Shown here: piece after piece, positions 14,246 through 22,182 of the stretch
Layout: each line of letters opens with the position of its first letter
How positions within the stretch are numbered: the first letter of the stretch is position 1
Source of the DNA: a virus
Length of the DNA stretch: 27,829 nucleotides
Virus record (IMG/VR): IMGVR_UViG_3300036832_000374
Coordinates: 1-27,829 of that record
Direction: 5' to 3' (one strand)
The notes under the pieces: model-generated
Database searches by the model: none
Told to the model about the DNA's origin: nothing
What the model saw: only the letters and a program-made list of their open reading frames with translations
Made by a program: the position numbers and the translations under genes

Positions 14246-15979
14246 ATGGCGAAGGTTGGCAAGCTCATTTCGTTTCCAGATTATGCGCCGGACGTCACGC
14301 CGCTCGGGACGGCGGATTCGCAGACGATATACAATGTGGTGCCACGCGGCGACGGCTACGGACCGGTGCCGAGCCTGCAACAGTTCACGAACGCACTGCC
14401 GGGACCATGCCGCGGCTATTTCTTTGGACGCAAGACGGATGGTTCGATAGCCATCTTTGCCGGCACCGCCACCGATCTCTATTTGCTCAACAATGCCAAT
14501 TTTCAGTGGGTATTGGCGTCGAAGGGCGGCATTTCCTACGGGGCTCTGCCGTCGACGGACAACTGGTCATTCGCGCAGTTCAATGATCTCATCATCGCCT
14601 GCCAAGCCAATACGGTGCCGCAGAAGTTCATTCTGACGACCGCATCGAACTTTATCGATCTTGGCGGCTCGCCGCCGCAGGCAGGCTCGATATCGGTCAT
14701 CGGCTTCTTTGTTGTTCTGAGCGCGCTGACATCCAATCAGCGGCGGGCGCAATGGAGCGATCTTGATGCGCCAGAGATATGGGCGGCAGGGTCTGGACTG
14801 TCTGACTTTCAGGACTTCCCCGATGGCGGGTCATGCATCGCATCGAGCGGTGGCGACGCCTATGGATTGATTTTTCAGGAGCAGTCGATCAGATCGATGA
14901 CCTATGCCGCCGGCAATCCGGCAATCTTCCAATTCTATCGCTTCTCGACGCAGGAAGCGCTATTCGGCAAGTACTCCATCATCAACATCGGCAATCTTGT
15001 CTTCTACATATCGGCTACTGGCTTCAAGCAGATTCTGAGTACCGGCGACCCGACACCGATCGGTAAGGAGAAGATCGACCGGACGTTTTTCAACGACGCC
15101 GACAAGGGCAATCTGCAGCTTGTGCTCGGCGCATCCGACCCGTCATCGACGCGAGTCTACTGGGCCTACAAGAGCCTGTCCGGAAGTGCGGGGCTGTTCG
15201 ATCGTATCCTCGTCTACGACTATGCTCTCAACAAGTGGACGAGAGTTAACCTTTACGGCGAGTTCATCGCGACGCTGGCCAAGCCGGGAGTATCGCTTGA
15301 ACAGCTGGATGCGGTTGCGCCACAGCAGCTGCTTGTCACCAATGCCCTTGCATCCCCGGTTACGCCGTTGATTCGGCTGACGCTGACGGCAACCTCCAAC
15401 AGCTACTTCAACATCGCCGGCCAGAATTTCATCGTGGTGCAGGGCATCATCGGAACCGGCGGCTTGACTGCGGCGGCCAACGGAACATGGAAGGTCAACA
15501 TCATCGACTCGACACATATCGATCTGATCGGTTCGACTTTTGTCGGGGTCTACACTTCTGGCGGGGCCATCGGTGGCTCGTTAGATGCACTCGGCTTCTC
15601 GCTCGACAGCGTTGCCAAATCCAGCATTGCGCAGCTGTCGGCATTCGACAACACCCACTCGCTCGGGTTTTTCAATGGGCCGACCTTGGAGGCGCTGCTC
15701 GAGACGCCTGACGCAGATGGCGAAGGCCAATATCTCTTCACTGATATCATCATGCCGATCACTGATGCGACACAGGTCTATTGCTCGGTGGGATGGCGCA
15801 ACAGTCCGCAAGGACTGCCGCAGTACACCAAGGAGCAGATCGTCGATGATCAGGGGCAGGCCTGCTTCAATCCGATCGAGAGCCGCTATCAGCGTGGCCG
15901 GGTGCGGATTGTTGCGGGCTCGGCATGGACATTCATCCGCGGCATTCAACCCAACACGCAGCTGGCGGGAGACCGTTGA
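14246..15979 (+). CDS. Tail hub / gp10-like protein with FCCH-like insert
   Basis: A 577-residue protein starting directly after the adaptor stop. Repeated beta-blade-like segments (G-R-K-T-D-G-S-I-A-I-F-A-G-T, W-S-F-A-Q-F-N-D-L-I-I-A, I-G-N-L-V-F-Y-I-S-A-T-G-F, D-R-I-L-V-Y-D-Y-A-L-N-K-W-T-R-V) suggest a propeller, as in P22 gp10, the hub that stabilises packaged DNA. At about residues 375-450 an inserted beta module occurs (N-G-T-W-K-V-N-I-I-D-S-T-H-I-D-L-I-G-S-T-F), the pattern often labelled 'ubiquitin-activating E1 FCCH-like' in phage proteins; here it carries no ubiquitin meaning. The C-terminus closes with R-G-R-V-R-I-V-A-G-S-A-W-T-F-I-R-G-I. The gp10 link is from position and fold pattern. 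Confidence 0.6.
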   Translation: MAKVGKLISFPDYAPDVTPLGTADSQTIYNVVPRGDGYGPVPSLQQFTNALPGPCRGYFFGRKTDGSIAIFAGTATDLYLLNNANFQWVLASKGGISYGALPSTDNWSFAQFNDLIIACQANTVPQKFILTTASNFIDLGGSPPQAGSISVIGFFVVLSALTSNQRRAQWSDLDAPEIWAAGSGLSDFQDFPDGGSCIASSGGDAYGLIFQEQSIRSMTYAAGNPAIFQFYRFSTQEALFGKYSIINIGNLVFYISATGFKQILSTGDPTPIGKEKIDRTFFNDADKGNLQLVLGASDPSSTRVYWAYKSLSGSAGLFDRILVYDYALNKWTRVNLYGEFIATLAKPGVSLEQLDAVAPQQLLVTNALASPVTPLIRLTLTATSNSYFNIAGQNFIVVQGIIGTGGLTAAANGTWKVNIIDSTHIDLIGSTFVGVYTSGGAIGGSLDALGFSLDSVAKSSIAQLSAFDNTHSLGFFNGPTLEALLETPDADGEGQYLFTDIIMPITDATQVYCSVGWRNSPQGLPQYTKEQIVDDQGQACFNPIESRYQRGRVRIVAGSAWTFIRGIQPNTQLAGDR

Positions 15980-17928
15980 TGCCCGGATTCGGCAGCCTCA
16001 TGCCTCTGCTCGACGAGTCGCCGACGTGGCTGAAGAGCGCCTTGCAGGGGTCGCGCGCGGTCGGCAGTAGCGGGGTCGGATTCGGTTCGATGGCACCTGC
16101 TGCCGCTGAAGATGAGCAGAAGTTACGGGATGTCGCCGACTTGCCGGAACAGCAGCCATACTATGACCCGGCGACGGGTCTGCAACTGGCTGGCGGCAGA
16201 GGTGCCAAATATCAGTCACCGCAACCGAAGAAGCAGCCCACTTATACGATGGAGCCCGATCTTACCCAGCAGCAGATGGGCGTTGGACCGGAGGGCGGCT
16301 CGGATGCGCCGAACCCCTATCCGCCCGGCACCGAGGAATCGGACTACTTCGAACGATCGCGGACGGAAGGCCTGCCGCAAGTGCGACGTCCGGGCGTGCT
16401 GCCGGTCGCCAAGACGCCCGAAGGCTATACGCTGGCAGTGCCGAAAGCCGCCGAGCTCGCTCAGTACATCATGGGCGGTCCGGCGATCGAGGCGAAGGCG
16501 GGCGAGGCTGTGCTCGGCGCGGGCATGGCGCGTGTCAAGAGGGCGGCAGCTGCCCGGGCGAAGGTCGCCGAAGAGACGCCACCTCCTCCCATTGGACATA
16601 ATCAACCCCCTCAAAATGTCCAAGGACAAAATGTACCCCCTCAAAATGTCCAGATGGATGAGTTCCAGCCAGTGCGCCCGGAGACGCGGACGGCGCAAGA
16701 GATTGCATATCCACCGCCGCCGAAACCGGTCGGCGATCGCAGCAAGTTCGTCGATGCGTCCGGCAATGCCATCGAAGGCGCGGCTTATACCAAGGAGGCC
16801 CGCCGCATCCTTGATGAGATCGCCGCCGGTCCGAAGGGCGCGGGGCCGATCGATCTGACAAAACCGACGACGCTGCCTCCCGTGCCGCAGGTTGATCTGC
16901 CGCGTTATGCGCCACCGCGAGGTGTCTCGCCTCGGCTGCAGGATGCTCTGAACAATCCGGAGGTGCTCGACGGGCTTCGCCAAGGCATCAGGAATGGCAT
17001 GGAGATGGGCGCCCACAACTGGTACGTCAACGATGCCGTCCGGGATGCCTTCGTCAAGGAGCTCGGACCGGTGAAGGGACAGTCTGAGTTCGAGCGCATG
17101 ATGGACAATGTCGCTGCGACCTCGCCGCGTTCTGATGTGCCGACCAATGTGCGAAATGCATCCTACTATTTCGCTCATGCGACGCCTGCCGATTTGCCGG
17201 ACAAGAATCCCTATCCTTATGGACACATTGCGCAGAAGCTGCACCGGCAGAATATCGAAACGATCAGCAGCGAAGGCGGATGGGAGCCGCTGCAGAATCC
17301 GAAGCCGGCGTCATTCGCACAGAATCTCAAAGGCAACTACGAGCCTGTCACCGCTGATACGCACGCCTTCCGTGCGATCGGCATGCGAACGGAAGACCCG
17401 CGGTTCTTGGAGCCATCGGTCAGTGCGGTGTACAAGGCCGGCGGTGACCCGGCAACGGATACGTTGGTTGGCAAGTACGGAGAAATTTCAAAGAACAAGA
17501 AGGGTCAGGATATTGTGACGTTCAGACCCAGACAGCTATTCGATAGCGGCAAGCTAACGATGGAGGATGCGAAAAAGATTCCATATTTCTGGGCAACCAA
17601 GCCTAAGGAAAACGAATATGCCGCAGTGGAGCAACTCTACAAGCAGTTGGCGGCGGAGCATGGCCTGACGCCGGCTGGCGCGCAGGCTGCAGGATGGGCG
17701 GGTTCGGGCGAACTCACCGGGCTCGGAACGGTGCCGACGCATACCTTCCCGGAGCTCCTCAACGAGCGTATCCTTTTCACTGCCAAGATGCGCGGCGAGA
17801 ACCCGGCGACGACGCTGAAGAATTTCATCCGCGGCAAGAAGCCACTGCTCTCTACCGCACTGACCGCTGGCGCCGGGGCCGCGGGAGCTGCAGCGCTTTC
17901 GAAGCCATCGGATGAGGAGCGGCAATAG
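15979..17928 (+). CDS. Internal virion protein with DNA-glycosylase-like domain
   Basis: A 649-residue protein starting in a TGATG overlap with GGGAG upstream (an earlier in-frame ATG at 15925 lacks support). Residues 1-130 are Pro/Gly/Gln-rich after a distinctive MPGFGSLMPLLDE start; 150-200 are Ala-rich helix; 206-225 are a tandem GHNQPPQNVQ repeat; 230-320 are linker. The folded part, about 345-620, includes N-W-Y-V-N-D-A-V-R (347-355), V-A-A-T-S-P-R-S-D-V-P-T-N-V-R-N-A-S-Y-Y-F (378-398) and V-T-A-D-T-H-A-F-R (457-465). The last resembles the catalytic Asp strand of HhH-GPD DNA glycosylases, and a related phage domain is, I believe, known as DUF7178. It ends in a hydrophobic AGAGAAGAAA helix. 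Ejection with DNA is inferred. Confidence 0.6.
   Translation: MPGFGSLMPLLDESPTWLKSALQGSRAVGSSGVGFGSMAPAAAEDEQKLRDVADLPEQQPYYDPATGLQLAGGRGAKYQSPQPKKQPTYTMEPDLTQQQMGVGPEGGSDAPNPYPPGTEESDYFERSRTEGLPQVRRPGVLPVAKTPEGYTLAVPKAAELAQYIMGGPAIEAKAGEAVLGAGMARVKRAAAARAKVAEETPPPPIGHNQPPQNVQGQNVPPQNVQMDEFQPVRPETRTAQEIAYPPPPKPVGDRSKFVDASGNAIEGAAYTKEARRILDEIAAGPKGAGPIDLTKPTTLPPVPQVDLPRYAPPRGVSPRLQDALNNPEVLDGLRQGIRNGMEMGAHNWYVNDAVRDAFVKELGPVKGQSEFERMMDNVAATSPRSDVPTNVRNASYYFAHATPADLPDKNPYPYGHIAQKLHRQNIETISSEGGWEPLQNPKPASFAQNLKGNYEPVTADTHAFRAIGMRTEDPRFLEPSVSAVYKAGGDPATDTLVGKYGEISKNKKGQDIVTFRPRQLFDSGKLTMEDAKKIPYFWATKPKENEYAAVEQLYKQLAAEHGLTPAGAQAAGWAGSGELTGLGTVPTHTFPELLNERILFTAKMRGENPATTLKNFIRGKKPLLSTALTAGAGAAGAAALSKPSDEERQ
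16594..16653 (+). repeat. 30-bp tandem duplication in coding region
   Basis: Two adjacent 30-base units (16594-16623 and 16624-16653) match at 26 of 30 positions and encode GHNQPPQNVQ and GQNVPPQNVQ. Each starts GGACA and contains CCCCCTCAAAATGTCCA, so the junction also forms the inverted repeat TGTCC-AA-GGACA. The stretch is richer in A and in C-runs than its surroundings. Confidence 0.75.
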
Positions 17929-20900
17929 ATGGCTGGCTTTGGCACCATCGCACCCGGACTGGACGATGATGCCGCTCGCGAGCTGCTGGCTCGTTATCCG
18001 GTGTCGGATACTCCCGCTTCATTCCCACCAGTACCGTCCGCGTCAGCCTCCGAAAATGAGCAGCCCGACTGGAGGGAACGCGAGGCAGAAGCCGGCCTTG
18101 CCGCGAGCCGGCCGAGTGGGGTTTCCACCATGTGGCAGGCGATAAAGCATCCCTCGCTTTACCCTATGTATAAGGCGATGACGGCTCCGCGGGAGGAGCC
18201 TGCGCCGGAAGCCTCCGCGAATCTGCCTGATGCTGGGCCTCCGCTGATCCCGTCGGGGCCACAGATATCCGCCGGCACAAGGATCGGCAGCGCTCTTTCC
18301 CAGAACCTTCCGGAAGCCGTCTTTGGGTCGCTCAAGAGCGGCGTCACCGCACCCGGGGAGGCATTGTCCGGCAAGCTACCAATGTACACCCCTGAGGGCA
18401 CTCTGAACCCGGATGTGGTGGGACGCGCCTTGGACATTGCCGCGCTCGCTGGCGGAGGTTCAGTAGCAGGGACGGCCGAGCGTGCCGCGGCTCGAGCACC
18501 GGGTGACTTCCGTGTCATGGGTCGGCAGCTATTCTCGGACACTGGCAAGCCGGCTGCTGCTGCGGCTGTTGCCGCGCATGCTCCGCAGTACACCACGAGC
18601 ATCGAGGGTGCGCTCGATCGCATTCCGTCTCAGGTATTGACCGGCGACCAGTTCGCCAATCAGCTCAAGCGCTATGGTGCCAAGCCGGAGGAGATGGCCC
18701 ATCGCGACGTCAACGACCTGTTGGTGGGACAGCCTTTAGTCACTAAGGCCCAGATTAGGCAGCATCTGGCGGACAATCCGGTCGAACTCAGGCCGATCGA
18801 GCGTGCAGTTAAGCCATGGGAGGAGCTCACCTCGGAGCAGCAATATAAAATTGCCGACATGCACATGGAGAACCGGCCCCACATTGAGGAGGACAATCCA
18901 AGGGATTACTACAACCGGCTCGTCGAGGAGAATGCAACGTTGTTCGGGGATGCTCCGGTATACCAGCAGTACACCGTGCCCGGCGGTGAGAACTACCGCG
19001 AGCGGCTGATGCAGCTGCCTATGACTGGAAAAGGAGATGCGACAGGCGCGGCAGACTTCGCCAAGCAAATGCGTGAAAAGTACGGCGACCGGTGGGTTGG
19101 CGAACTAACACCAGCGGAAAACGCTAGGTACGATGCATTAATTGAAGCTAGTCCAAAAGAGAGTGAAGTTTTCAAAGGCGGTCATTGGGAGGAGCCTAAC
19201 GTCCTGTTCCATCGTCGCTCCACCGACCGAAACTTCGAGGAGCCGCTCACACAAGATCAAATCTACAACAATCAGGCGCGTGACTTCGCCATCAACGAGT
19301 CTAATTCGATTCAAGACCAGATGGGTGAGATCGGACGCCAGATTAACCGAACTCGTATGCCGATCGAGGCGGCGCGTCGGGAGCAGATTTTTAGCGATAT
19401 GCGTGCTGGTAAGATCACTCCCCCAGAGGCTCAGCGCAGATTCGATGAAGTGCCTGATATTCCTGAGCTGAAGCCGCTGCAGGACAAGCTGCAGGAGTTG
19501 CGTGCCTATCAAGACAGGGTTCATCGGGAGATTCCGGACAAGGTAGAGCCGCAGAAAACCCTGAGCCTACACGACGAAGAAAACCAGAGCGACTGGCATC
19601 AGCAGGGCCGCGAGAAGGGATATGGGTCGGCCGTGCCGCCAGACTGGCAGGTGCGCAAATATCCGGAGAACCCGGACTATTGGCAAATCTATAGCGGCAA
19701 CCGCACCATCGCCGACGTCCCGGTGGGGGTCGCGTCAAATGAGCGGGAAGCGCTGTCGATGGCGGCGCGGCAGAAGGGATTAACTGATATCCCAGACGCG
19801 CCGTTCAAGGGCACCGGCTGGGAGAGGCTGGCGCTGCATGACCAGCTGCGCGAGGCTGCCGAGAAGGGATATCCGCGTATCTCATGGACGGCCGGCGAGG
19901 AGAACCCGACCAATCCAATGGTTATGATGCGTGGACGGTCATTGGATGAGCTGCCAGCAGCGCGACAAGCCGAGATACTGAGGGCTGATAAAGGTATCAA
20001 GGATTACTACAACAGACGTCGCGTCGATCAGGCCAACAAGATCGGCAAGGCACATGGTGTTCAGGTTCAGCGCGGCGCGCTTCCCAATCAGATTCCGGCC
20101 TACTACATGGATATTCCGGACAGCCTTCGCAAAGAGCTGCTGTCCAAGCCAATGAGCCTGTTCTCGGACACAGGCGAAGCAGCCAAGGCAGCCGCAGTGG
20201 CGGAACATCTTCCGGCTGAACAAACTGGCGCCCAAAATGCAAGGTATGCAGACTGGCACGCAGCACTGGAAGGAAGAGAAAATGTCCCCGCGCAAGACGT
20301 TCACCCGACAGCAACTGGAGAAGGAGCTGGGGCAGCCCCGGCAGCCCCAGCACCCGGAGATAATGTCCCCGGAGGAGCTGGAGGAAGAGACGCGGGGCTG
20401 GAACAGGCACAGATATCAGCAGAGCGCGCCGCCGGGCGCCATCTCCCGCTCCCGGGACTTCCCCAAAAAGCCCTCCCGGTAGGTGATCGGCTCTACATTC
20501 CCGGGCCAATAGGCAAGATCAAGGACGTTGCCGAAAGCTATATGCGCGATCGGCCGCAGCCGACCTATCACCTGTCGCCTGATCAATATCATCCAGTAGA
20601 CCCCGAGCACTCCAAAGCCATTGCGCAGGCCTTCGAGGACATGCCGCATGCGCCGGACGACCCGGCAGTGAAAAACTCCTATGCGGCGATGATCAAGGAG
20701 ACGCGCGACCAGTATGATCACATCCGCGCTCAGCATCCCGAGCTGCAAATCGAGGCGAACAAGCCCGGTGAAGACCCCTATGCGGCGACACCGCGGCTGG
20801 CAGCGAGGGATGTCGCGGAAAACAATCATTTTTCGTTCTTTCCGACCCAAGAAGGTTTTGGCACTGGCGAGCAGGGTGGCATCGATATGGCGACGCATCC

Positions 20901-22182
20901 GATGATGCAGCCATCGGGCAGGACGCTGAATGGCAAGCCGCTGCTCAACAACGATCTGTTCCGCATCGTTCATGACTACTTCGGGCACTTGAAGGAGGGC
21001 TACGGTTTTCGCGCTGCGGGCGAGGACAATGCATGGCGATCGCATGCGGCGATGTATTCCGATCTGGCGCGACCGGCGATGACGAGCGAGACGCGCGGCC
21101 AGAACAGCTGGGTAAATTATGGTCCGCATGCCGAGGCTAATCGCGGGGCATCGGCGGCCGACACGATATACACCGACCAGAAAGTCGGCCTGATGCCGGA
21201 GTGGACGATGCGCGATCGCGGCAGTCCAGAGCCGATCATCACCTATCAAGGCTCACCGAGCGGGCATTCGATGGTCGATATGTCGAAAATCGGCAGCGGT
21301 GAGGGGTCAGCCGCTCGTGGGCAGGGCATGTACAGCGCGGAAGCCGAGCCGATCGGGAAGGCTTATCGGATTATGACTGCGGTACGGCAAGACCCGTTGC
21401 TGAAAAAATATAGGTTAAACGAGCGCGATACCAATTCTATGGCTCGCGATCTGGCTGATACCGAAGGTGATCATGGTCCGGTTGTCGAGGACTTACGGGA
21501 CCATATTGAAAACATGAAGGCTAGGCTGGGCGATGGAACCTTAAGTGATGTTCAGGCAGCGGAGACCCGGAGCCAGATCGACAGATCACAAAGGATGATT
21601 CGCTATCTCAACGATTCCAACCGGGCGAAGGGACATCTGTATCAGCTCGCGCTCGACCGGCCGATGGAGCATTTCCTGCACTGGGATAAACCGTTCAGTG
21701 AGCAATCGGACTATGTGAAGCAGAAGCTGCAGCCGATGCTCGACGAGCGAACACCAGTCATTCAACAGGCGCGCGCGCATCTGCTGGCACGAACGCAAGA
21801 GCGGCTCGCGCAGTTGCCGCCGGGTGTCAAGAACCAGAGACTGGAAGCCGATCTGCAGCGCTATTCCCAGCCTGTCGACTGGACGAATACGCCCGGCGAG
21901 AAGCTCTATGGGGTGGCGGCCCATTCCGCGCTGGGACGGGCGGCGAAAGACGCGGAAGAAGCATATCCGGTCGCAAGCCAGTATCTGCGCGCCAGAGGAA
22001 TCGCCGGCATCAGGTATCTCGCCGGGCAAAACTTCAACCTTCCACGCGGCGTTCTGGCAGGCAGCCATAACTATGTTTCATTCACTGCGCCGCGCATCCT
22101 GAAGCGCTATGCCATTCCGGGCGCGATTGGCGCAGGCGCTGCTGGTGCAGCCGCAAGTCAGCGAGGTGAAAATGGCTCGTAG
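17929..22182 (+). CDS. 1417-aa polyvalent virion protein with ART-like domain
   Basis: The largest protein here. (a) MAGFGTIAPGLDD start and Pro/Ala-rich N-terminus. (b) Residues 215-750: the large phage module with V-L-T-G-D-Q-F, P-G-G-E-N-Y-R-E (near 350), Q-S-D-W-H-Q (553-558), I-P-D-A-P-F (621-626), I-S-W-T-A-G (651-656) and a closing S-L-F-S-D (743-747). (c) Low-complexity linker 750-850. (d) Residues 860-1090: F-R-I-V-H-D-Y-F-G-H (H1015, H1020), H1039 and S-E-T-R-G-Q-N-S-W (E1054), a likely metal site. (e) Residues 1105-1390: ART-PolyVal-like, with Y-Q-G-S-P, S-K-I-G-S-G-E-G, G-M-Y-S-A-E (1133-1138) and W-D-K-P-F-S-E-Q (1252-1259). (f) Glycine-zipper C-terminus. Polyvalent proteins are thought to be injected to act on the host; that role is inferred here. 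Confidence 0.75.
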   Translation: MAGFGTIAPGLDDDAARELLARYPVSDTPASFPPVPSASASENEQPDWREREAEAGLAASRPSGVSTMWQAIKHPSLYPMYKAMTAPREEPAPEASANLPDAGPPLIPSGPQISAGTRIGSALSQNLPEAVFGSLKSGVTAPGEALSGKLPMYTPEGTLNPDVVGRALDIAALAGGGSVAGTAERAAARAPGDFRVMGRQLFSDTGKPAAAAAVAAHAPQYTTSIEGALDRIPSQVLTGDQFANQLKRYGAKPEEMAHRDVNDLLVGQPLVTKAQIRQHLADNPVELRPIERAVKPWEELTSEQQYKIADMHMENRPHIEEDNPRDYYNRLVEENATLFGDAPVYQQYTVPGGENYRERLMQLPMTGKGDATGAADFAKQMREKYGDRWVGELTPAENARYDALIEASPKESEVFKGGHWEEPNVLFHRRSTDRNFEEPLTQDQIYNNQARDFAINESNSIQDQMGEIGRQINRTRMPIEAARREQIFSDMRAGKITPPEAQRRFDEVPDIPELKPLQDKLQELRAYQDRVHREIPDKVEPQKTLSLHDEENQSDWHQQGREKGYGSAVPPDWQVRKYPENPDYWQIYSGNRTIADVPVGVASNEREALSMAARQKGLTDIPDAPFKGTGWERLALHDQLREAAEKGYPRISWTAGEENPTNPMVMMRGRSLDELPAARQAEILRADKGIKDYYNRRRVDQANKIGKAHGVQVQRGALPNQIPAYYMDIPDSLRKELLSKPMSLFSDTGEAAKAAAVAEHLPAEQTGAQNARYADWHAALEGRENVPAQDVHPTATGEGAGAAPAAPAPGDNVPGGAGGRDAGLEQAQISAERAAGRHLPLPGLPQKALPVGDRLYIPGPIGKIKDVAESYMRDRPQPTYHLSPDQYHPVDPEHSKAIAQAFEDMPHAPDDPAVKNSYAAMIKETRDQYDHIRAQHPELQIEANKPGEDPYAATPRLAARDVAENNHFSFFPTQEGFGTGEQGGIDMATHPMMQPSGRTLNGKPLLNNDLFRIVHDYFGHLKEGYGFRAAGEDNAWRSHAAMYSDLARPAMTSETRGQNSWVNYGPHAEANRGASAADTIYTDQKVGLMPEWTMRDRGSPEPIITYQGSPSGHSMVDMSKIGSGEGSAARGQGMYSAEAEPIGKAYRIMTAVRQDPLLKKYRLNERDTNSMARDLADTEGDHGPVVEDLRDHIENMKARLGDGTLSDVQAAETRSQIDRSQRMIRYLNDSNRAKGHLYQLALDRPMEHFLHWDKPFSEQSDYVKQKLQPMLDERTPVIQQARAHLLARTQERLAQLPPGVKNQRLEADLQRYSQPVDWTNTPGEKLYGVAAHSALGRAAKDAEEAYPVASQYLRARGIAGIRYLAGQNFNLPRGVLAGSHNYVSFTAPRILKRYAIPGAIGAGAAGAAASQRGENGS
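20282..20482 (+). CDS. Possible overlapping gene in another frame
   Basis: A 66-codon frame nested inside the 1417-aa gene, shifted relative to it. The product (MSPRKTFTRQQLEKELG, then MSPEELEEETRGW and a basic RSRDFPKKPSR end) is charged and protein-like. AAGGAAGAG lies about seven bases before the ATG. By hand only 7 of about 66 codons end in A or T, the usual mark of real coding in this GC-rich DNA, while the host frame here is a Gly/Ala/Pro linker with many codons ending in A. I know no family. It could be a real nested gene, or a former separate gene swallowed when two domains were fused by a linker. Needs conservation data to decide. Confidence 0.3.
   Translation: MSPRKTFTRQQLEKELGQPRQPQHPEIMSPEELEEETRGWNRHRYQQSAPPGAISRSRDFPKKPSR

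Noticed and set aside
15925-15978. Longer N-terminus for the 649-aa protein
   Set aside because: The upstream ATG lies deep in the hub gene without a ribosome site; the TGATG start at 15979 fits the window's coupling style and gives the MPGFG start shared with the next gene.
16216-17244. A 342-codon reverse-strand frame, and a similar one at 20416-21249
   Set aside because: Both are shadows of large + strand genes with Arg/Leu/His-rich composition and no family resemblance.
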